NCBI RefSeq assembly: GCF_009764265.1 | Contig: NZ_RWIR01000045.1 | Span: forward strand, 1 to 64,000 | Direction of reading: 5' to 3' | Origin: Pseudomonas sp. PB101 | GTDB taxonomy: Bacteria; Pseudomonadota; Gammaproteobacteria; Pseudomonadales; Pseudomonadaceae | DNA: 64,000 nucleotides | Shown: one piece after another, positions 9,920 through 19,319 of the stretch | Layout of the letters: the number at the start of each line of letters is the position of its first letter | Position numbering within the stretch: position 1 is the first letter of the stretch | Notes under the pieces: model-generated | The model's input: only the letters and a program-made list of their open reading frames with translations | The model's database searches: none | What the model was told of the DNA's origin: nothing | Made by a program: the position numbers and the translations under genes

Positions 9920-9949
9920 CGTTTTGCCAGCCTCGATGTTTACCAGCCC

Positions 9950-11440
9950 TTACCGAGAGGGCGCCCCAATAACGCTAATGGTCCATGTATTGGACTCGGC
10001 ATCAGGGTTATCTGCATCGACGGCGCTGACGACATAGGTGGTGCCGACTTCCAGCGCGCTGACAAGTCTCACCCATTGGCCATTGTCGTTGGAGTCCTCC
10101 GGCTTCGAATCGATGACCCCATTGATCTTGACCCTGACCGATGCCAGCGGCCTGGTTTCACCCCGGACATAGACGTGCTTGGAGAGGGTGCTGCCACCGT
10201 CGTCAATCACTGTGCCGGCAGAGTCGTGAACCAAGGTGATTTTCGGTGCCTGGTTGCCTTTCACGGTAAACGGATACGGGGCAGACTCGCCGCCATCGGC
10301 ATACTTTGCCTTGGCGACAAGGGAATAGGATTTCTCCGCCAATGGCCCGATGGGGAGCTTGTAGTGTCCGCTTGTCACTGTTGCCATACCTAAAGATTCG
10401 GTGCCGTTGTAAATCTCGATTGACTGGTTCTCTTCACCCCCGCCTTCAACATCCAGTTCTGTTTCGAAGGTGTCGCCATCCTTGTCTACGACCTTGCCCT
10501 TTTTATCGGTGACGGTATCGAGGGTAGCGGCTTGCGCCGTTCTGACGGTAAAGGTCCGCGGGCCGTCGACATCATCATTATAGGAAGCCTCGACGCCGAG
10601 GCTGTAATCGCCATCCGGTAACGCTGTAAAGGTGTGGCTCCATTCACCCTTGTCATCGGCTTTCAGCGGGACGGATTCCGGACGTCCTCCAATCAGTGAA
10701 AGATTTCCCTCGGCGAGTGCGCCGCCTTTGACGGTCAGCTTTCTTCGGATGGTAGTTGCACCCTCTGCAACGGGATTGCCTTCGTCGTCGGTCACCTCGT
10801 CGATGGACAGAGGGGTCGCTGCTTTCACGGTAAAGGTGAAAACGCTGGACTCTTTACCCGCGGAAGACTTGAGTTTGATGGCGTATGTCTTTGCTTCCAG
10901 GTCGACGAGTTTGATGCTGAGTTTTCCGCAACCGTTGGTCAAACCGGACTCCAGTTCAGTTTCCCCATCGAATGCCAGGGTGTCTTCGCTGGGCACCGCA
11001 TCGGCGTGGATGGTGACCGAACTTTCATAGGTCGTGCCATTGTCTGGAATCAGGCCTGTCGCCCCGCGCACTTCTCTGATGATTGGGGTTTCGGTCGCTA
11101 CAGTGAATTTTTTGGGGGGCAGGGAGACAGGTTCAGAGCCGTACTTGCCTACTGCGAATATCGAGAAGCAATCAAGTTTCGTCACCGTGATCAGCGGCGT
11201 CTCCCAATTGCCGCTGCCGTCACTGTTCGCTTCGCCCAGTTTATCCGAGCCATTCACTATCCAGATGATCTTATTGGGCTCCGCACCGTTTCCGATCACC
11301 TTGAAAGATGTTTTGAAGGTGGTTTGGCCCACGATGGAAATGCCGTCGGGGTCGAGGACTTGCCTGATCGTCAGCAGATCGAGGTCTTCAATTGCTGGGT
11401 CGGAAGAGAGTGATGAATGGCCTGTCGGTAAGCTGGTCAT
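9950..11440 (-). CDS. Ig-like repeat protein, five domains
   Basis: This 496-residue protein appears to be five tandem bacterial Ig-like domains of about 90-115 residues. Four end in FTV-type strands (near residues 114, 205, 299 and 393), each followed by a linker. Recurrent patterns such as VxGxxxPLxxVxVKINGV and GxWxxxLxxLxxGxYxxxA are visible. No signal peptide, membrane segment or enzymatic motif was seen, so export, if any, would need an unconventional route. It is a clear paralogue of the neighbouring gene at 11701-12915, which lacks one domain. The start codon has GGAG upstream, and a CTGT-N8-ACAG palindrome lies 64 bp before it. The function is unknown; ligand binding or a surface-associated structural role is inferred only from the fold type. 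Confidence 0.82.
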   Translation of the reverse strand: MTSLPTGHSSLSSDPAIEDLDLLTIRQVLDPDGISIVGQTTFKTSFKVIGNGAEPNKIIWIVNGSDKLGEANSDGSGNWETPLITVTKLDCFSIFAVGKYGSEPVSLPPKKFTVATETPIIREVRGATGLIPDNGTTYESSVTIHADAVPSEDTLAFDGETELESGLTNGCGKLSIKLVDLEAKTYAIKLKSSAGKESSVFTFTVKAATPLSIDEVTDDEGNPVAEGATTIRRKLTVKGGALAEGNLSLIGGRPESVPLKADDKGEWSHTFTALPDGDYSLGVEASYNDDVDGPRTFTVRTAQAATLDTVTDKKGKVVDKDGDTFETELDVEGGGEENQSIEIYNGTESLGMATVTSGHYKLPIGPLAEKSYSLVAKAKYADGGESAPYPFTVKGNQAPKITLVHDSAGTVIDDGGSTLSKHVYVRGETRPLASVRVKINGVIDSKPEDSNDNGQWVRLVSALEVGTTYVVSAVDADNPDAESNTWTISVIGAPSR

Positions 11441-11503
11441 GGCGGTGACTCCGGTTATGAGAGTAAACGGAGTTATTAGGGAGGCAAACTTGAACGCTGA
11501 CTA

Positions 11504-11519
11504 CTGTCATAAATAACAG
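11504..11519 (-). promoter_or_regulatory. Palindromic operator-like motif, copy 2
   Basis: Read on the minus strand this is CTGTTATTTATGACAG followed by TAGTCAGC, which nearly matches copy 1 including the flank. It is 64 bp upstream of the five-domain Ig-like gene, a normal promoter distance. Confidence 0.55.
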
Positions 11520-11647
11520 GCTTGCAGCGGTTTCCGATAGACGGCTTATGCTCATGGGGGGCATTGCAGTTTTTGAAATGGCTGGATATTCGGTGCCGGG
11601 CTGGAATGGCTTATGTCATCATTATCTGATGTGCATTGATTTAAATG

Positions 11648-11676
11648 AAAAAAAACCGCATTGAGCGGTTTTTTTT
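11648..11676 (-). terminator. Terminator of four-domain Ig-like gene
   Basis: The same A8-CCGC-loop-GCGG-T8 design as at 9891-9919, differing mainly in the loop (ATTGA against ATCAA). It lies just beyond the stop codon of the minus-strand gene at 11701, so the terminator seems to have been duplicated together with the gene. Confidence 0.85.
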
Positions 11677-11700
11677 CTGTTGCCTGCATTCGGTTTTAAA

Positions 11701-12915
11701 TTAACGCTCAGTGGAATTCTTGGTTGGCGCAACGGTAATGGTCCATGTATTGGACTCTGCGTTATCGCCGTACTGGGCTACCGCGCTCATCGCATACCGG
11801 GTTCCAGGGATCAGTCCGGTGACGAGCTTGACCCAATCGCCCTTATCATTTGCAGGTTCTGCCTTTTCCACAATGACACCATTGATCTTGAGCTTGATTG
11901 CCTCCAACGGTGCGGCAACACCCCTGACATAAACATATTTTTGCGTGGTGCTGCCGTTATCCTCGATCGGGCCATTTGTATCGTAGATACGGGTGCTGTG
12001 CGGCTTGATGGTCGAATCGACGGTGAAGGTCCGCGGTGCGGTCGTTTCCACGGGGGTATAGTTGGTCCGAGCGGTCAGGCTGTAGAGCGCCGCGGGCAAA
12101 TCACTGAATGTATGCTCCCAGAATCCGGAATCACCCGCTGTCACGGTCACTGACGCCGGTTGTCCGCCAAGCAGGGTCAGCTCACCATTGTTGCGTGCCT
12201 TGCCTTTGATGGTCAGGGTCGTTTGGGCGGTGGTGTCGCCCTCTTCTACGCTGTTCCCGTCATCGTCCAGTACATCATCAAGACTCAGCGGCATGTCCCC
12301 GGCCACTGTAAACCTGAACACAGTGGACTCTTTATTGTTCGGTGCCTTGATCTTGATGTTGTATTGCCCCGTTTTCAGTTCATCCAGGCGCAGTTGGAAC
12401 AGCCCGTCAGCATTAACCAATGCTTTCTTGCCCGTTGTCGTGTCGCCATTGAAGGCCTCGACTTCAACGTTGGGCGGGGCATTGCCGGTGATTTCTGCCC
12501 AGTCGCCGTCGTAGGTGCCGCCCTCTTCGATAGCACCGTCCTTGCCAGCGACGGAATTGATAATGGGTGTTTCGGTCGCCAGGACAAAGATTTTACGTCG
12601 GGAGCTATTTTGCGGCGGGAATTTTTCCTGGGCGAAAATCGTGTAGCGCCTGAAGTCTGACAGCGTGAAATTTTTTTCCCAAATGCCCGAAGCATTGCTG
12701 GTCATCTCAGTGAGCCTGATCTCGCCATCGCGCAGCCTCAGGTCGGTATTTACCTCGGACGTGCCTTTGAAGGTCAGGGTTTTATCGTACGTGATGCCGT
12801 TATCATCAATGAGATTATTGCTGGAATCGCGGACTTCATCGAGAGTTACAGGTGTGGATACTTCAAGGGGGACGTCAGGGAAGTGCTCCGAGGTGCTTGG
12901 TGTTTTACCGGTCAT
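11701..12915 (-). CDS. Ig-like repeat protein, four domains (paralogue)
   Basis: This 404-residue paralogue of the gene at 9950-11440 has four Ig-like domains. Residues ~110-205 and ~205-300 match domains 2 and 3 of the paralogue, and the last ~100 residues match its domain 5, including the shared AESNTWTI strand near the C-terminus. The paralogue's fourth domain is missing. There is no signal peptide or membrane span. The start has GGAG upstream and the palindrome copy 3 lies 68 bp before it. Gene, promoter element and terminator are all duplicated, so this was a whole-unit tandem duplication followed by divergence. The function is not recognised. Confidence 0.82.
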   Translation of the reverse strand: MTGKTPSTSEHFPDVPLEVSTPVTLDEVRDSSNNLIDDNGITYDKTLTFKGTSEVNTDLRLRDGEIRLTEMTSNASGIWEKNFTLSDFRRYTIFAQEKFPPQNSSRRKIFVLATETPIINSVAGKDGAIEEGGTYDGDWAEITGNAPPNVEVEAFNGDTTTGKKALVNADGLFQLRLDELKTGQYNIKIKAPNNKESTVFRFTVAGDMPLSLDDVLDDDGNSVEEGDTTAQTTLTIKGKARNNGELTLLGGQPASVTVTAGDSGFWEHTFSDLPAALYSLTARTNYTPVETTAPRTFTVDSTIKPHSTRIYDTNGPIEDNGSTTQKYVYVRGVAAPLEAIKLKINGVIVEKAEPANDKGDWVKLVTGLIPGTRYAMSAVAQYGDNAESNTWTITVAPTKNSTER

Positions 12916-12982
12916 GTTGATAACTCCATTTGCTGTTGAGGGAAACGAAGTTATTTAAGGCCCGAAGTACTTCAGGTGGCTA

Positions 12983-12998
12983 CTGTCATAACTAACAG
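12983..12998 (-). promoter_or_regulatory. Palindromic operator-like motif, copy 3
   Basis: Read on the minus strand this is CTGTTAGTTATGACAG followed by TAGCCACC. It matches copies 1 and 2 in both half-sites and lies 68 bp upstream of the four-domain Ig-like gene. Confidence 0.55.
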
Positions 12999-13061
12999 GT
13001 ATTTGTTGATTTTCGAAAGATGCGGCGTGTTATTCGAACAAAGTGACTAGCGCCAAATACT

Positions 13062-15002
13062 TCACATCGGCTGCGGCGGTCCGATCAAACGCCCCATTAC
13101 GCCAAATATCCCCAGTGCCCTGATCGTTTCCAACTCCCCTTGGGTTTCTACTTGCTCCGCAATCAACGGCAAATCGATGCTGTTGGTCGTCCGGTAAACC
13201 GCCTCGATAAACAGACGCTTGTCAGTCTGTTCGTCGATGTTGCGAATGTACGCCCCATCGATCTTCAAGTACGCCAGGCCCAATTGGGTGAGGTTGCCGA
13301 TCTGACTGAAACGCCCGCCAAAATGTTGCAGGCCGACTCGATAACCCGTGGCCAGCAGGCTGTGGCTCAAACGCTGCAGTTCTTCGGGGGACGGCAGTTG
13401 GCGTTCGTCTATTTCCAGGGTCAGCAGCGGCGCCAGTTCCGGCAGGGAGTCGAGCAGGTCGAGGATTGCTCGCCATTGCACCGGGTCGCGCAGGGTGCTG
13501 CCGGACAGGCTCAGTGCCAAGGGGCGGCGGTTGATCACCAGGTCGTCCAGCGTGGCTTCGAGCATCGCCAGGTCGAAACGCGCAGACCAGCCGAGACGTT
13601 CGATCCATGGCAGGAAATGCCCGGCGGCAATCGCCTCGCCCTGTGGGTCGAGCAGGCGTGCGAGCACTTTGTGATGCAGCACCTGACGGGTGTCGGCGCA
13701 TTGCACGACGGGCTGGAAGTACAGCTGCATTTTTCCCTCGGTCAAAGCGTCGTCGATCCAGGTACGCCAGTCGTGCTGGGAGTGATTGGGCGCCGTGTCG
13801 CGGTGGCTTAGATGAATCCAGGGTCGCCCCGGATGCTGGCGTGATTCAGTCAGGGCCTGATCGAGGCGCAGGAGTACGGTGCTGACCGGCTCGCCGGGGC
13901 GGTAGGCGACAACCCCCAGATGGGCGACCGGCATGCAATCGCTGGCGCCGGTCAGGCGCAGGTTTTCCAGGCTGATGCTGATATCGGCGGCCAGGCGCGC
14001 GGCACTTTCTGCGTCCAGGCCCGGGGTCAACAGGCTGAATTCGCCGCCCCGGTTGCGCGCCGCCAGCCAGGTGCGCCGCTCGGGCAATTGAGTCAGGCGC
14101 CTGAGCAATACGCCGACGGCGCAGATCAGCGCGTCAGTGCGTTGGCCGCCCAGGCGCTGGTTGAGCCCGTTCAGGTCGTTGATCCGCAACATCAACAAAT
14201 GGCCATCGCGGCTCTGTTCGCACGCGCGCAAATAGTCGGCCAGTTGCTCATCGAGCAGGCGTCGGTTGGCCAGGCCGGTGAGGCTGTCCAGATAGGATTC
14301 GGCCCGCAGCTTTTCGCTGCGCGCGGCCTCTTCGGCGAACAGCGCCTTGAGCTTCTCGACCATCTGGTTCATCGCCAGCACCACCCGCTTCAGTTCCGGT
14401 GTCCGTGGCAGTTTCGCCAGGCTGAGAAACTCGCGTTTACTGATGGCCTCGGCTTGTCGAACCATGCTGTCGAGCGGGCGAAATTGCCGGCGCAGCATCC
14501 ATCCTCCAATCACCGCACTGAACAGTCCGCACCATAGCAACCAGATCAGGCTACCCAGGGTGCTGTCCCAGAGCTTGGCCAGGGCGAATTGCGGATTGCT
14601 CAGCACTTCGACCCGAGCCAGTTGCTCCCAGCCGCGCATGATCAAGGCGTCGCCACCTTCCGGGCGCAGGTTGACCAGCTTGACGAACCAGCCAGGCACA
14701 CCGTCGATTTCCGTTGGTGTACTGCGTTCCACCAGCGTCTGCTGATCCTTGAGCCTGATGACGCGGATGCTGCTGAAATAGCCGCTGTCGAAAATCGAAC
14801 TGACCATCAGCTCCATCATCGCCGGGTCGTCGACCTGTGCGGTCAGTGACAGCCCCAGCGCGGTGGCCGCGTCCTGGGCGTGGGCGCGCAGTTGACTGAG
14901 CGTTTGCTCGCGGGAGCTTTCCAGGCTGGCGAAAAAACTGCCGCTGAACGCCACCAGCAGGAACAGGCAGATGGCCAGGAACAACTGTTTACGCAGTGTC
15001 AT
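13062..15002 (-). CDS. lapD: LapD: inner-membrane c-di-GMP receptor controlling LapG
   Basis: LapD senses cytoplasmic c-di-GMP and, when bound, sequesters the periplasmic protease LapG so that the adhesin stays on the surface. The 646-residue protein has a first membrane helix (~5-25), a periplasmic output domain (~26-150), a second helix (~153-173), a HAMP segment, a GGDEF-like domain (~230-390) and an EAL-like domain (~405-646). Both catalytic motifs are degenerate as expected for a receptor: RGGEF replaces GGDEF and KVLARL replaces EALLR. It follows lapG by 22 bp in what looks like a yecA-DUF454-lapG-lapD operon. Enzymatic c-di-GMP turnover is unlikely. Confidence 0.93.
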   Translation of the reverse strand: MTLRKQLFLAICLFLLVAFSGSFFASLESSREQTLSQLRAHAQDAATALGLSLTAQVDDPAMMELMVSSIFDSGYFSSIRVIRLKDQQTLVERSTPTEIDGVPGWFVKLVNLRPEGGDALIMRGWEQLARVEVLSNPQFALAKLWDSTLGSLIWLLWCGLFSAVIGGWMLRRQFRPLDSMVRQAEAISKREFLSLAKLPRTPELKRVVLAMNQMVEKLKALFAEEAARSEKLRAESYLDSLTGLANRRLLDEQLADYLRACEQSRDGHLLMLRINDLNGLNQRLGGQRTDALICAVGVLLRRLTQLPERRTWLAARNRGGEFSLLTPGLDAESAARLAADISISLENLRLTGASDCMPVAHLGVVAYRPGEPVSTVLLRLDQALTESRQHPGRPWIHLSHRDTAPNHSQHDWRTWIDDALTEGKMQLYFQPVVQCADTRQVLHHKVLARLLDPQGEAIAAGHFLPWIERLGWSARFDLAMLEATLDDLVINRRPLALSLSGSTLRDPVQWRAILDLLDSLPELAPLLTLEIDERQLPSPEELQRLSHSLLATGYRVGLQHFGGRFSQIGNLTQLGLAYLKIDGAYIRNIDEQTDKRLFIEAVYRTTNSIDLPLIAEQVETQGELETIRALGIFGVMGRLIGPPQPM

Positions 15003-15024
15003 ACATCGCTCCTTGCCATGGCGG

Positions 15025-15732
15025 TTAGCCGTCGCCGATGTCGAACCCTTCGGCCTGCATTTTTTTCAACACGTCCTGCCAGCGCGACAGCTTCTTCGAG
15101 TCACTGCTGCGCTGACCGCCGTTCTTGCCCGGCAGGTACAGGCCTTCAGCGTTGAATGCGTAAACCGGCAGCAGGTCTTTGCGCTGCGAGGCGGGGCGGA
15201 TTTCGCCGATCAGGTTGTCCAGCACCAGTGGATCGGCCGTGGGGGCGCTGTAGAACGTCAGCACCATGTGCGCCTGGTTCTGGCTGAGGGCCTTGACGTA
15301 GGTGATGCGCAGCTTTTCGCTGGGGATGCCGAGCCGGCGCAGGCTGAAATACTTCGCCAGGGCGTAGTCCTCGCAATCGGCGGCGCCCTTGATCAGGGCT
15401 TCGACGGGCGTGGCCCAGTAGTCGGTCTGTTGCCAGATGCGTGTATCGTCCTGGAAATTCAGCTGCTGATTGAAGAAGCGGTTGACCGTATTGAGCTGCT
15501 CACGTTCGGGCGCGCCACGTGCACTTTGCAGCATTTGACTCCACGCCTCGATCCGGCTTCGAGCCGGTCCCGGCAGGCCGTAGCGTTTTTCCACGGTTTG
15601 CAGGATCTGCGCAAAGTCCCAGTCGGCACGGACCACATTGAATGCGGTCAGCAGCAAACCGGCCAGCAGCACCCAACCGCCGAGCCGAAGTCGGAGCGCT
15701 GGCCATCCTGGACTACGCAGACTGCGGGCCAT
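15025..15732 (-). CDS. lapG: LapG: periplasmic calcium-dependent cysteine protease
   Basis: LapG (transglutaminase-like cysteine protease, BTLCP) clips the N-terminus of LapA-type adhesins and releases them from the outer membrane. With the ATG at 15732 the protein has 235 residues, a membrane or signal segment at about 17-32, and a catalytic triad at Cys120 (in AADCEDYA), His155 and Asp172. The 35- and 17-residue spacings equal those I recall for characterised LapG proteins. The frame stays open upstream to 16029 but runs into the DUF454 gene. The chosen start lacks a strong ribosome site, so a slightly longer protein with a non-ATG start is possible. Adjacent lapD supports the call. Confidence 0.92.
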   Translation of the reverse strand: MARSLRSPGWPALRLRLGGWVLLAGLLLTAFNVVRADWDFAQILQTVEKRYGLPGPARSRIEAWSQMLQSARGAPEREQLNTVNRFFNQQLNFQDDTRIWQQTDYWATPVEALIKGAADCEDYALAKYFSLRRLGIPSEKLRITYVKALSQNQAHMVLTFYSAPTADPLVLDNLIGEIRPASQRKDLLPVYAFNAEGLYLPGKNGGQRSSDSKKLSRWQDVLKKMQAEGFDIGDG

Positions 15733-15806
15733 GTCTGGCTGCTCGAGTGTAGGTGGGTGGAGTTTAGGTGGAGTTTTTGCCGGGGTAGGGCAGGTCTCGG
15801 GAAATT

Positions 15807-16202
15807 TCAGGGCTTTTGCAGGGTTTTTTGCTTGAGGATGTAGAGGGTCACCAGCACCGCACTGGTCAGCATGAAGCCCCGCGCCCAGGGCAATGGCACC
15901 AGGTAGCATGAGAAGAGGATGCTCGCCCACATCAGGCCGATGGCGTAGACCTTGCCCTTGAGCGGGATACCGTTGCCGTCGAGGTAATCGCGGATCCATG
16001 GACCAAGCCGTGGATGCTCCACCAGCCATTGATAGAAACGCGGCGAGCTACGGGCGAAGCAGGCAGCCGCCAACAGCAGGAAAGGCGTGGTGGGCAATAC
16101 CGGCAGGAAAATCCCGATCACCCCCAGCGCCACGCTCAGCCAGCCGATGGCCAGCAGCACGTAGCGCAACATCAGGGGACGGTTGCCTATGGGGTTGTCC
16201 AT
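15807..16202 (-). CDS. DUF454 (YbaN-type) inner-membrane protein
   Basis: This 131-residue protein has the DUF454 pattern: a first hydrophobic hairpin with IFLPVLPTTPFLLLAAACF, an amphipathic middle with HPRLGPWI, and two C-terminal membrane segments. It is probably a small integral inner-membrane protein of unknown function. It starts 10 bp after the upstream yecA-like gene stops and precedes lapG by about 75 bp, so it is likely co-transcribed with the lap genes. A link to adhesin control is inference from position only. Confidence 0.88.
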   Translation of the reverse strand: MDNPIGNRPLMLRYVLLAIGWLSVALGVIGIFLPVLPTTPFLLLAAACFARSSPRFYQWLVEHPRLGPWIRDYLDGNGIPLKGKVYAIGLMWASILFSCYLVPLPWARGFMLTSAVLVTLYILKQKTLQKP

Positions 16203-16212
16203 AGGCCCGATC

Positions 16213-16800
16213 TTAGTGGTGACGTGGCTTGAGAATCGCCGGTTTTTCGTCTGGCGCGTTGCACAGCAGGTACAGCGCGGTCAGGGCTTCCGGGATCTGC
16301 ACGATCATATCGTCCATCAGGTTGGCATCGGCGGCAATGTCGGAGAACTCCGGTTGCTCGTCGAACAGGCCCGAGCCGACCATGATCGGCAGCAGCATTT
16401 CGCTGACTTCGTCTTCGGCGGTTTCAAACCAGGCTTCTTCGCGCAGGAACACGCCTTCCATGAAACCGATGCACCAGCCGCGCAGTTCGGAGTCGTCCGG
16501 GTCGTCGCCCAGGTCGAGGTCGCACGGCAACTCGAACTCCTCGTCGGAGGCCAGTTGGCGGGCGATGTGGGCCTTGAGGCCGATCAGCGTGGCTTCGATC
16601 TCTTCGCGCTGGGCTTCGCCACTGTAATGCGGCTCTTCGGCGAACAGTGCGTCGATCCACTCACGGTCAGGAACGGTTTCGGAACAGATCGACAGCGCGG
16701 TGAGGTAGCCGTGGGCGGCCACGTAGTCCAGCGCCTCGTCATGCAGTTCATCAGCGTCGAGGAATACTTGCAGGCGGGTTAGTTGCTCAGCGAAGGACAT
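16213..16800 (-). CDS. YecA/UPF0149 family protein
   Basis: This 195-residue acidic protein matches the YecA/UPF0149 (YgfB-like) family, with a helical N-terminal region and the GWCIGFMEGVF stretch around residue 120. I chose the ATG at 16800, where AAGG lies upstream, over longer in-frame starts. A C-terminal SEC-C metal-binding motif, present in some members, is absent. It seems to head the operon running into DUF454, lapG and lapD. The cellular role is not known from sequence. Confidence 0.85.
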   Translation of the reverse strand: MSFAEQLTRLQVFLDADELHDEALDYVAAHGYLTALSICSETVPDREWIDALFAEEPHYSGEAQREEIEATLIGLKAHIARQLASDEEFELPCDLDLGDDPDDSELRGWCIGFMEGVFLREEAWFETAEDEVSEMLLPIMVGSGLFDEQPEFSDIAADANLMDDMIVQIPEALTALYLLCNAPDEKPAILKPRHH

Positions 16801-17073
16801 TAAAGGACTACCTTGGGGAATGTTCGATGCGGGAATTCTAGGCCTTCTTGAGCGCTTGGGCCAGCCGCACGGCATATTTGCGCGTTGATGTGTCTTATCA
16901 GCGGTGCCCTTTGCCGGACGGTGCTCGGGTATACTCGCGCGTTTTGTGATGCCCTGCTGGCGTCACGGCTGAAATGTGAAGCGTCATGCAATGCGCACTT
17001 ACGATTTGTCGGTGCAGCGTCGCGGGTTCTGAACCAGCCTTGCAGGGATGTTTCGGTGATTTTTGGAGTTTTT

Positions 17074-19200
17074 ATGCTCGAACAGGCTCAACGCGTCCTC
17101 AAGGACATCTTCGGCTACGACAGTTTCCGTGGCCGCCAGGGTGCAATCATTGAGCGCGTGGCCAGCGGCGGCGATGCCCTGGTCCTGATGCCTACCGGCG
17201 GCGGCAAATCCCTGTGCTTCCAGGTCCCGGCGTTGCTGCGCGAAGGCCTGGCGGTGGTGGTCTCGCCGCTGATCGCACTGATGGACGATCAGGTCGCCAC
17301 CCTCGAAGAGCTGGGCGTGGCCGCCGCCGCCTTGAACTCCACCCTCAGTGCCGAGCAGCAGCGCGACCTCGCCGTGCGCATCCGCCGCGGTGAAGTGAAG
17401 ATGCTCTACCTGGCGCCGGAACGTCTGGTCCAGCCGCGCATGCTGTCCTTCCTGCAGGGGCTGAACATTTCCCTGTTCGCCATCGACGAAGCCCACTGCG
17501 TGTCGCAATGGGGCCACGATTTCCGCCCGGAATACCTGCAACTGGGCCAGTTGGCGGAAATGTTCCCCGACGTGCCGCGCATCGCGCTGACCGCCACGGC
17601 CGACAAGCGCACCCGGGAAGAAATCGTCACCCGCCTGCACCTGCAAGACGCCGAGCGCTTCCTGTCGAGCTTCGACCGGCCGAACATCTTTTATCGCATC
17701 GTGCCCAAGGAACAGCCGCGCAAGCAGTTGCTGGCGTTCCTTGCCGAGCGCCGCAGCGATGCCGGCATCGTCTATTGCCTCTCACGCAAGAAAGTCGAGG
17801 AGGTCGCCGCGTTCCTCAGCGAGCAGGGCTTCCCGGCGCTGCCGTACCACGCCGGCCTGCCCAATGATCTGCGCGCCTTCAATCAGAAGCGCTTCCTCAA
17901 TGAGGAAGGCCTGATCATGGTCGCGACGGTGGCGTTCGGCATGGGCATCGACAAGCCCAACGTGCGATTTGTCGCGCACCTCGATCTGCCGAAATCCCTT
18001 GAGGCCTACTACCAGGAGACCGGTCGCGGCGGCCGTGACGGCTTGCCGGCGGATGCCTGGATGGCCTACGGCCTGCAAGACGTGGTGATGCTCAAGCAGA
18101 TGTTGCAGAACTCCGAAGGCGACGAGCGACACAAGCGCCTGGAGCAACACAAGCTCGACGCCATGCTCTCGCTCTGCGAAGAAACCCGCTGCCGTCGGCA
18201 AACGCTGCTGGCCTACTTCGACGAAGACATGCCCGAGCCTTGCGGTCATTGCGACAACTGCGTCGATGGCGTGCAGACCTGGGACGCCACCGAGCCTGCG
18301 CGTCAGGCGCTGTCGGCGATCTACCGCACCGGCCAGCGCTACGGCGTCGGGCACCTGGTGGATGTATTGCTGGGCAAGGACAACGAAAAGGTGCGCAACT
18401 TCGGCCATCAGCACCTGTCGGTGTTTGGTGTCGGCAAGGCGAGGGCGGAGGGCGAATGGCGCTCGTTGTTCCGTCAGTTGGTGGCCCGAGGTCTGGCCGA
18501 CATCGACCTCGAAGGCTACGGTGGCTTGCGTCTGAGCGACAAATGCCGGCCGCTGCTCAAGGGCGAGGTGACGCTGGAGTTGCGTCGCGACCTCAAGGCG
18601 CAAACCGTGGCGAAAAGCAGCAAGAGCCAGGCGAGCCAACTGGTGCGCGGCGAAGAGCGCGAACAGTGGGAAGCCTTGCGCGCCCTGCGGCGCAAGCTCG
18701 CCGAAGAACATGGCGTGCCGCCGTACGTCATCTTCCCCGATTCGACCTTGCTGGAAATGCTCCGCAGCCAGCCCACCTCGCTGGCGGAAATGGCCACGGT
18801 CAGCGGCGTCGGCGCGCGCAAGCTCGAGCGTTATGGCGAGGCGTTCCTCGAAGTGCTCGGCGGCCAGGTCGAGGCGCCGAAGGTGGTGGCCGACGTGCGT
18901 CACGAACTGATCACCCTGGCGCGCGCCGGCATGACGCCGGTGCAGATCGCCGGTCAGTTGCAGTGCTCGGAAAAGAACGTCTACACCATGCTGGCCGAAG
19001 CGATCGGCAAGCAGCAGTTGTCGCTGGAGCAGGCGCTGGATCTGCCTGAAGAGCTGATGGGTGAAGTCCAGGACGCCTTCCTCGACGGCGAAGGCGAGTT
19101 GCCGCCGGTTTCCGAGATCGCTGCGCTGTTCGCAGGCAGGGTACCGGAAGGGGTTTTGTACTGCGTCCGCGCTGCCTTGCAGTCGGAATTCGAGATTTGA
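17074..19200 (+). CDS. recQ: RecQ ATP-dependent DNA helicase
   Basis: RecQ is a 3'-5' DNA helicase acting in recombination and fork repair in the cytoplasm. The 708-residue protein starts at the ATG at 17074 (GGAG eight bases upstream). It shows Walker A (PTGGGKS), Walker B (IDEAHC), later helicase motifs (GRGGRDG), a four-Cys zinc-binding region (CEETRC and CGHCDNC), the RQC winged helix, and an HRDC domain around residues 525-600. A further ~100-residue C-terminal helical region follows, as in other Pseudomonas RecQ proteins. It is divergent from the yecA-lapD operon, with 273 bp between them. Confidence 0.96.
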   Translation: MLEQAQRVLKDIFGYDSFRGRQGAIIERVASGGDALVLMPTGGGKSLCFQVPALLREGLAVVVSPLIALMDDQVATLEELGVAAAALNSTLSAEQQRDLAVRIRRGEVKMLYLAPERLVQPRMLSFLQGLNISLFAIDEAHCVSQWGHDFRPEYLQLGQLAEMFPDVPRIALTATADKRTREEIVTRLHLQDAERFLSSFDRPNIFYRIVPKEQPRKQLLAFLAERRSDAGIVYCLSRKKVEEVAAFLSEQGFPALPYHAGLPNDLRAFNQKRFLNEEGLIMVATVAFGMGIDKPNVRFVAHLDLPKSLEAYYQETGRGGRDGLPADAWMAYGLQDVVMLKQMLQNSEGDERHKRLEQHKLDAMLSLCEETRCRRQTLLAYFDEDMPEPCGHCDNCVDGVQTWDATEPARQALSAIYRTGQRYGVGHLVDVLLGKDNEKVRNFGHQHLSVFGVGKARAEGEWRSLFRQLVARGLADIDLEGYGGLRLSDKCRPLLKGEVTLELRRDLKAQTVAKSSKSQASQLVRGEEREQWEALRALRRKLAEEHGVPPYVIFPDSTLLEMLRSQPTSLAEMATVSGVGARKLERYGEAFLEVLGGQVEAPKVVADVRHELITLARAGMTPVQIAGQLQCSEKNVYTMLAEAIGKQQLSLEQALDLPEELMGEVQDAFLDGEGELPPVSEIAALFAGRVPEGVLYCVRAALQSEFEI

Positions 19201-19274
19201 GACATCGGCAGTGCTGATGTAACGATTCACTACAGATCAAGCCTTGCCTCAAATCGAGGCTCATGCTTAGCTGA

Positions 19275-19285
19275 CTAATAATTAG
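19275..19285. promoter_or_regulatory. A/T-rich palindrome before marR-type gene, possible operator
   Basis: CTAATAATTAG is an odd-length perfect palindrome in a strongly A/T-rich segment 34 bp before the MarR-family start codon. MarR proteins commonly bind such sites and repress themselves. The assignment is by position only. Confidence 0.3.
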
Positions 19286-19319
19286 TTTTAATTTATTTCA
19301 GTCTAATCATGAGTGTTTT

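Noticed and set aside
16885..17073. N-terminal extension of RecQ
   Set aside because: The frame is open upstream, but the conserved N-terminus and the GGAG site both place the start at 17074.
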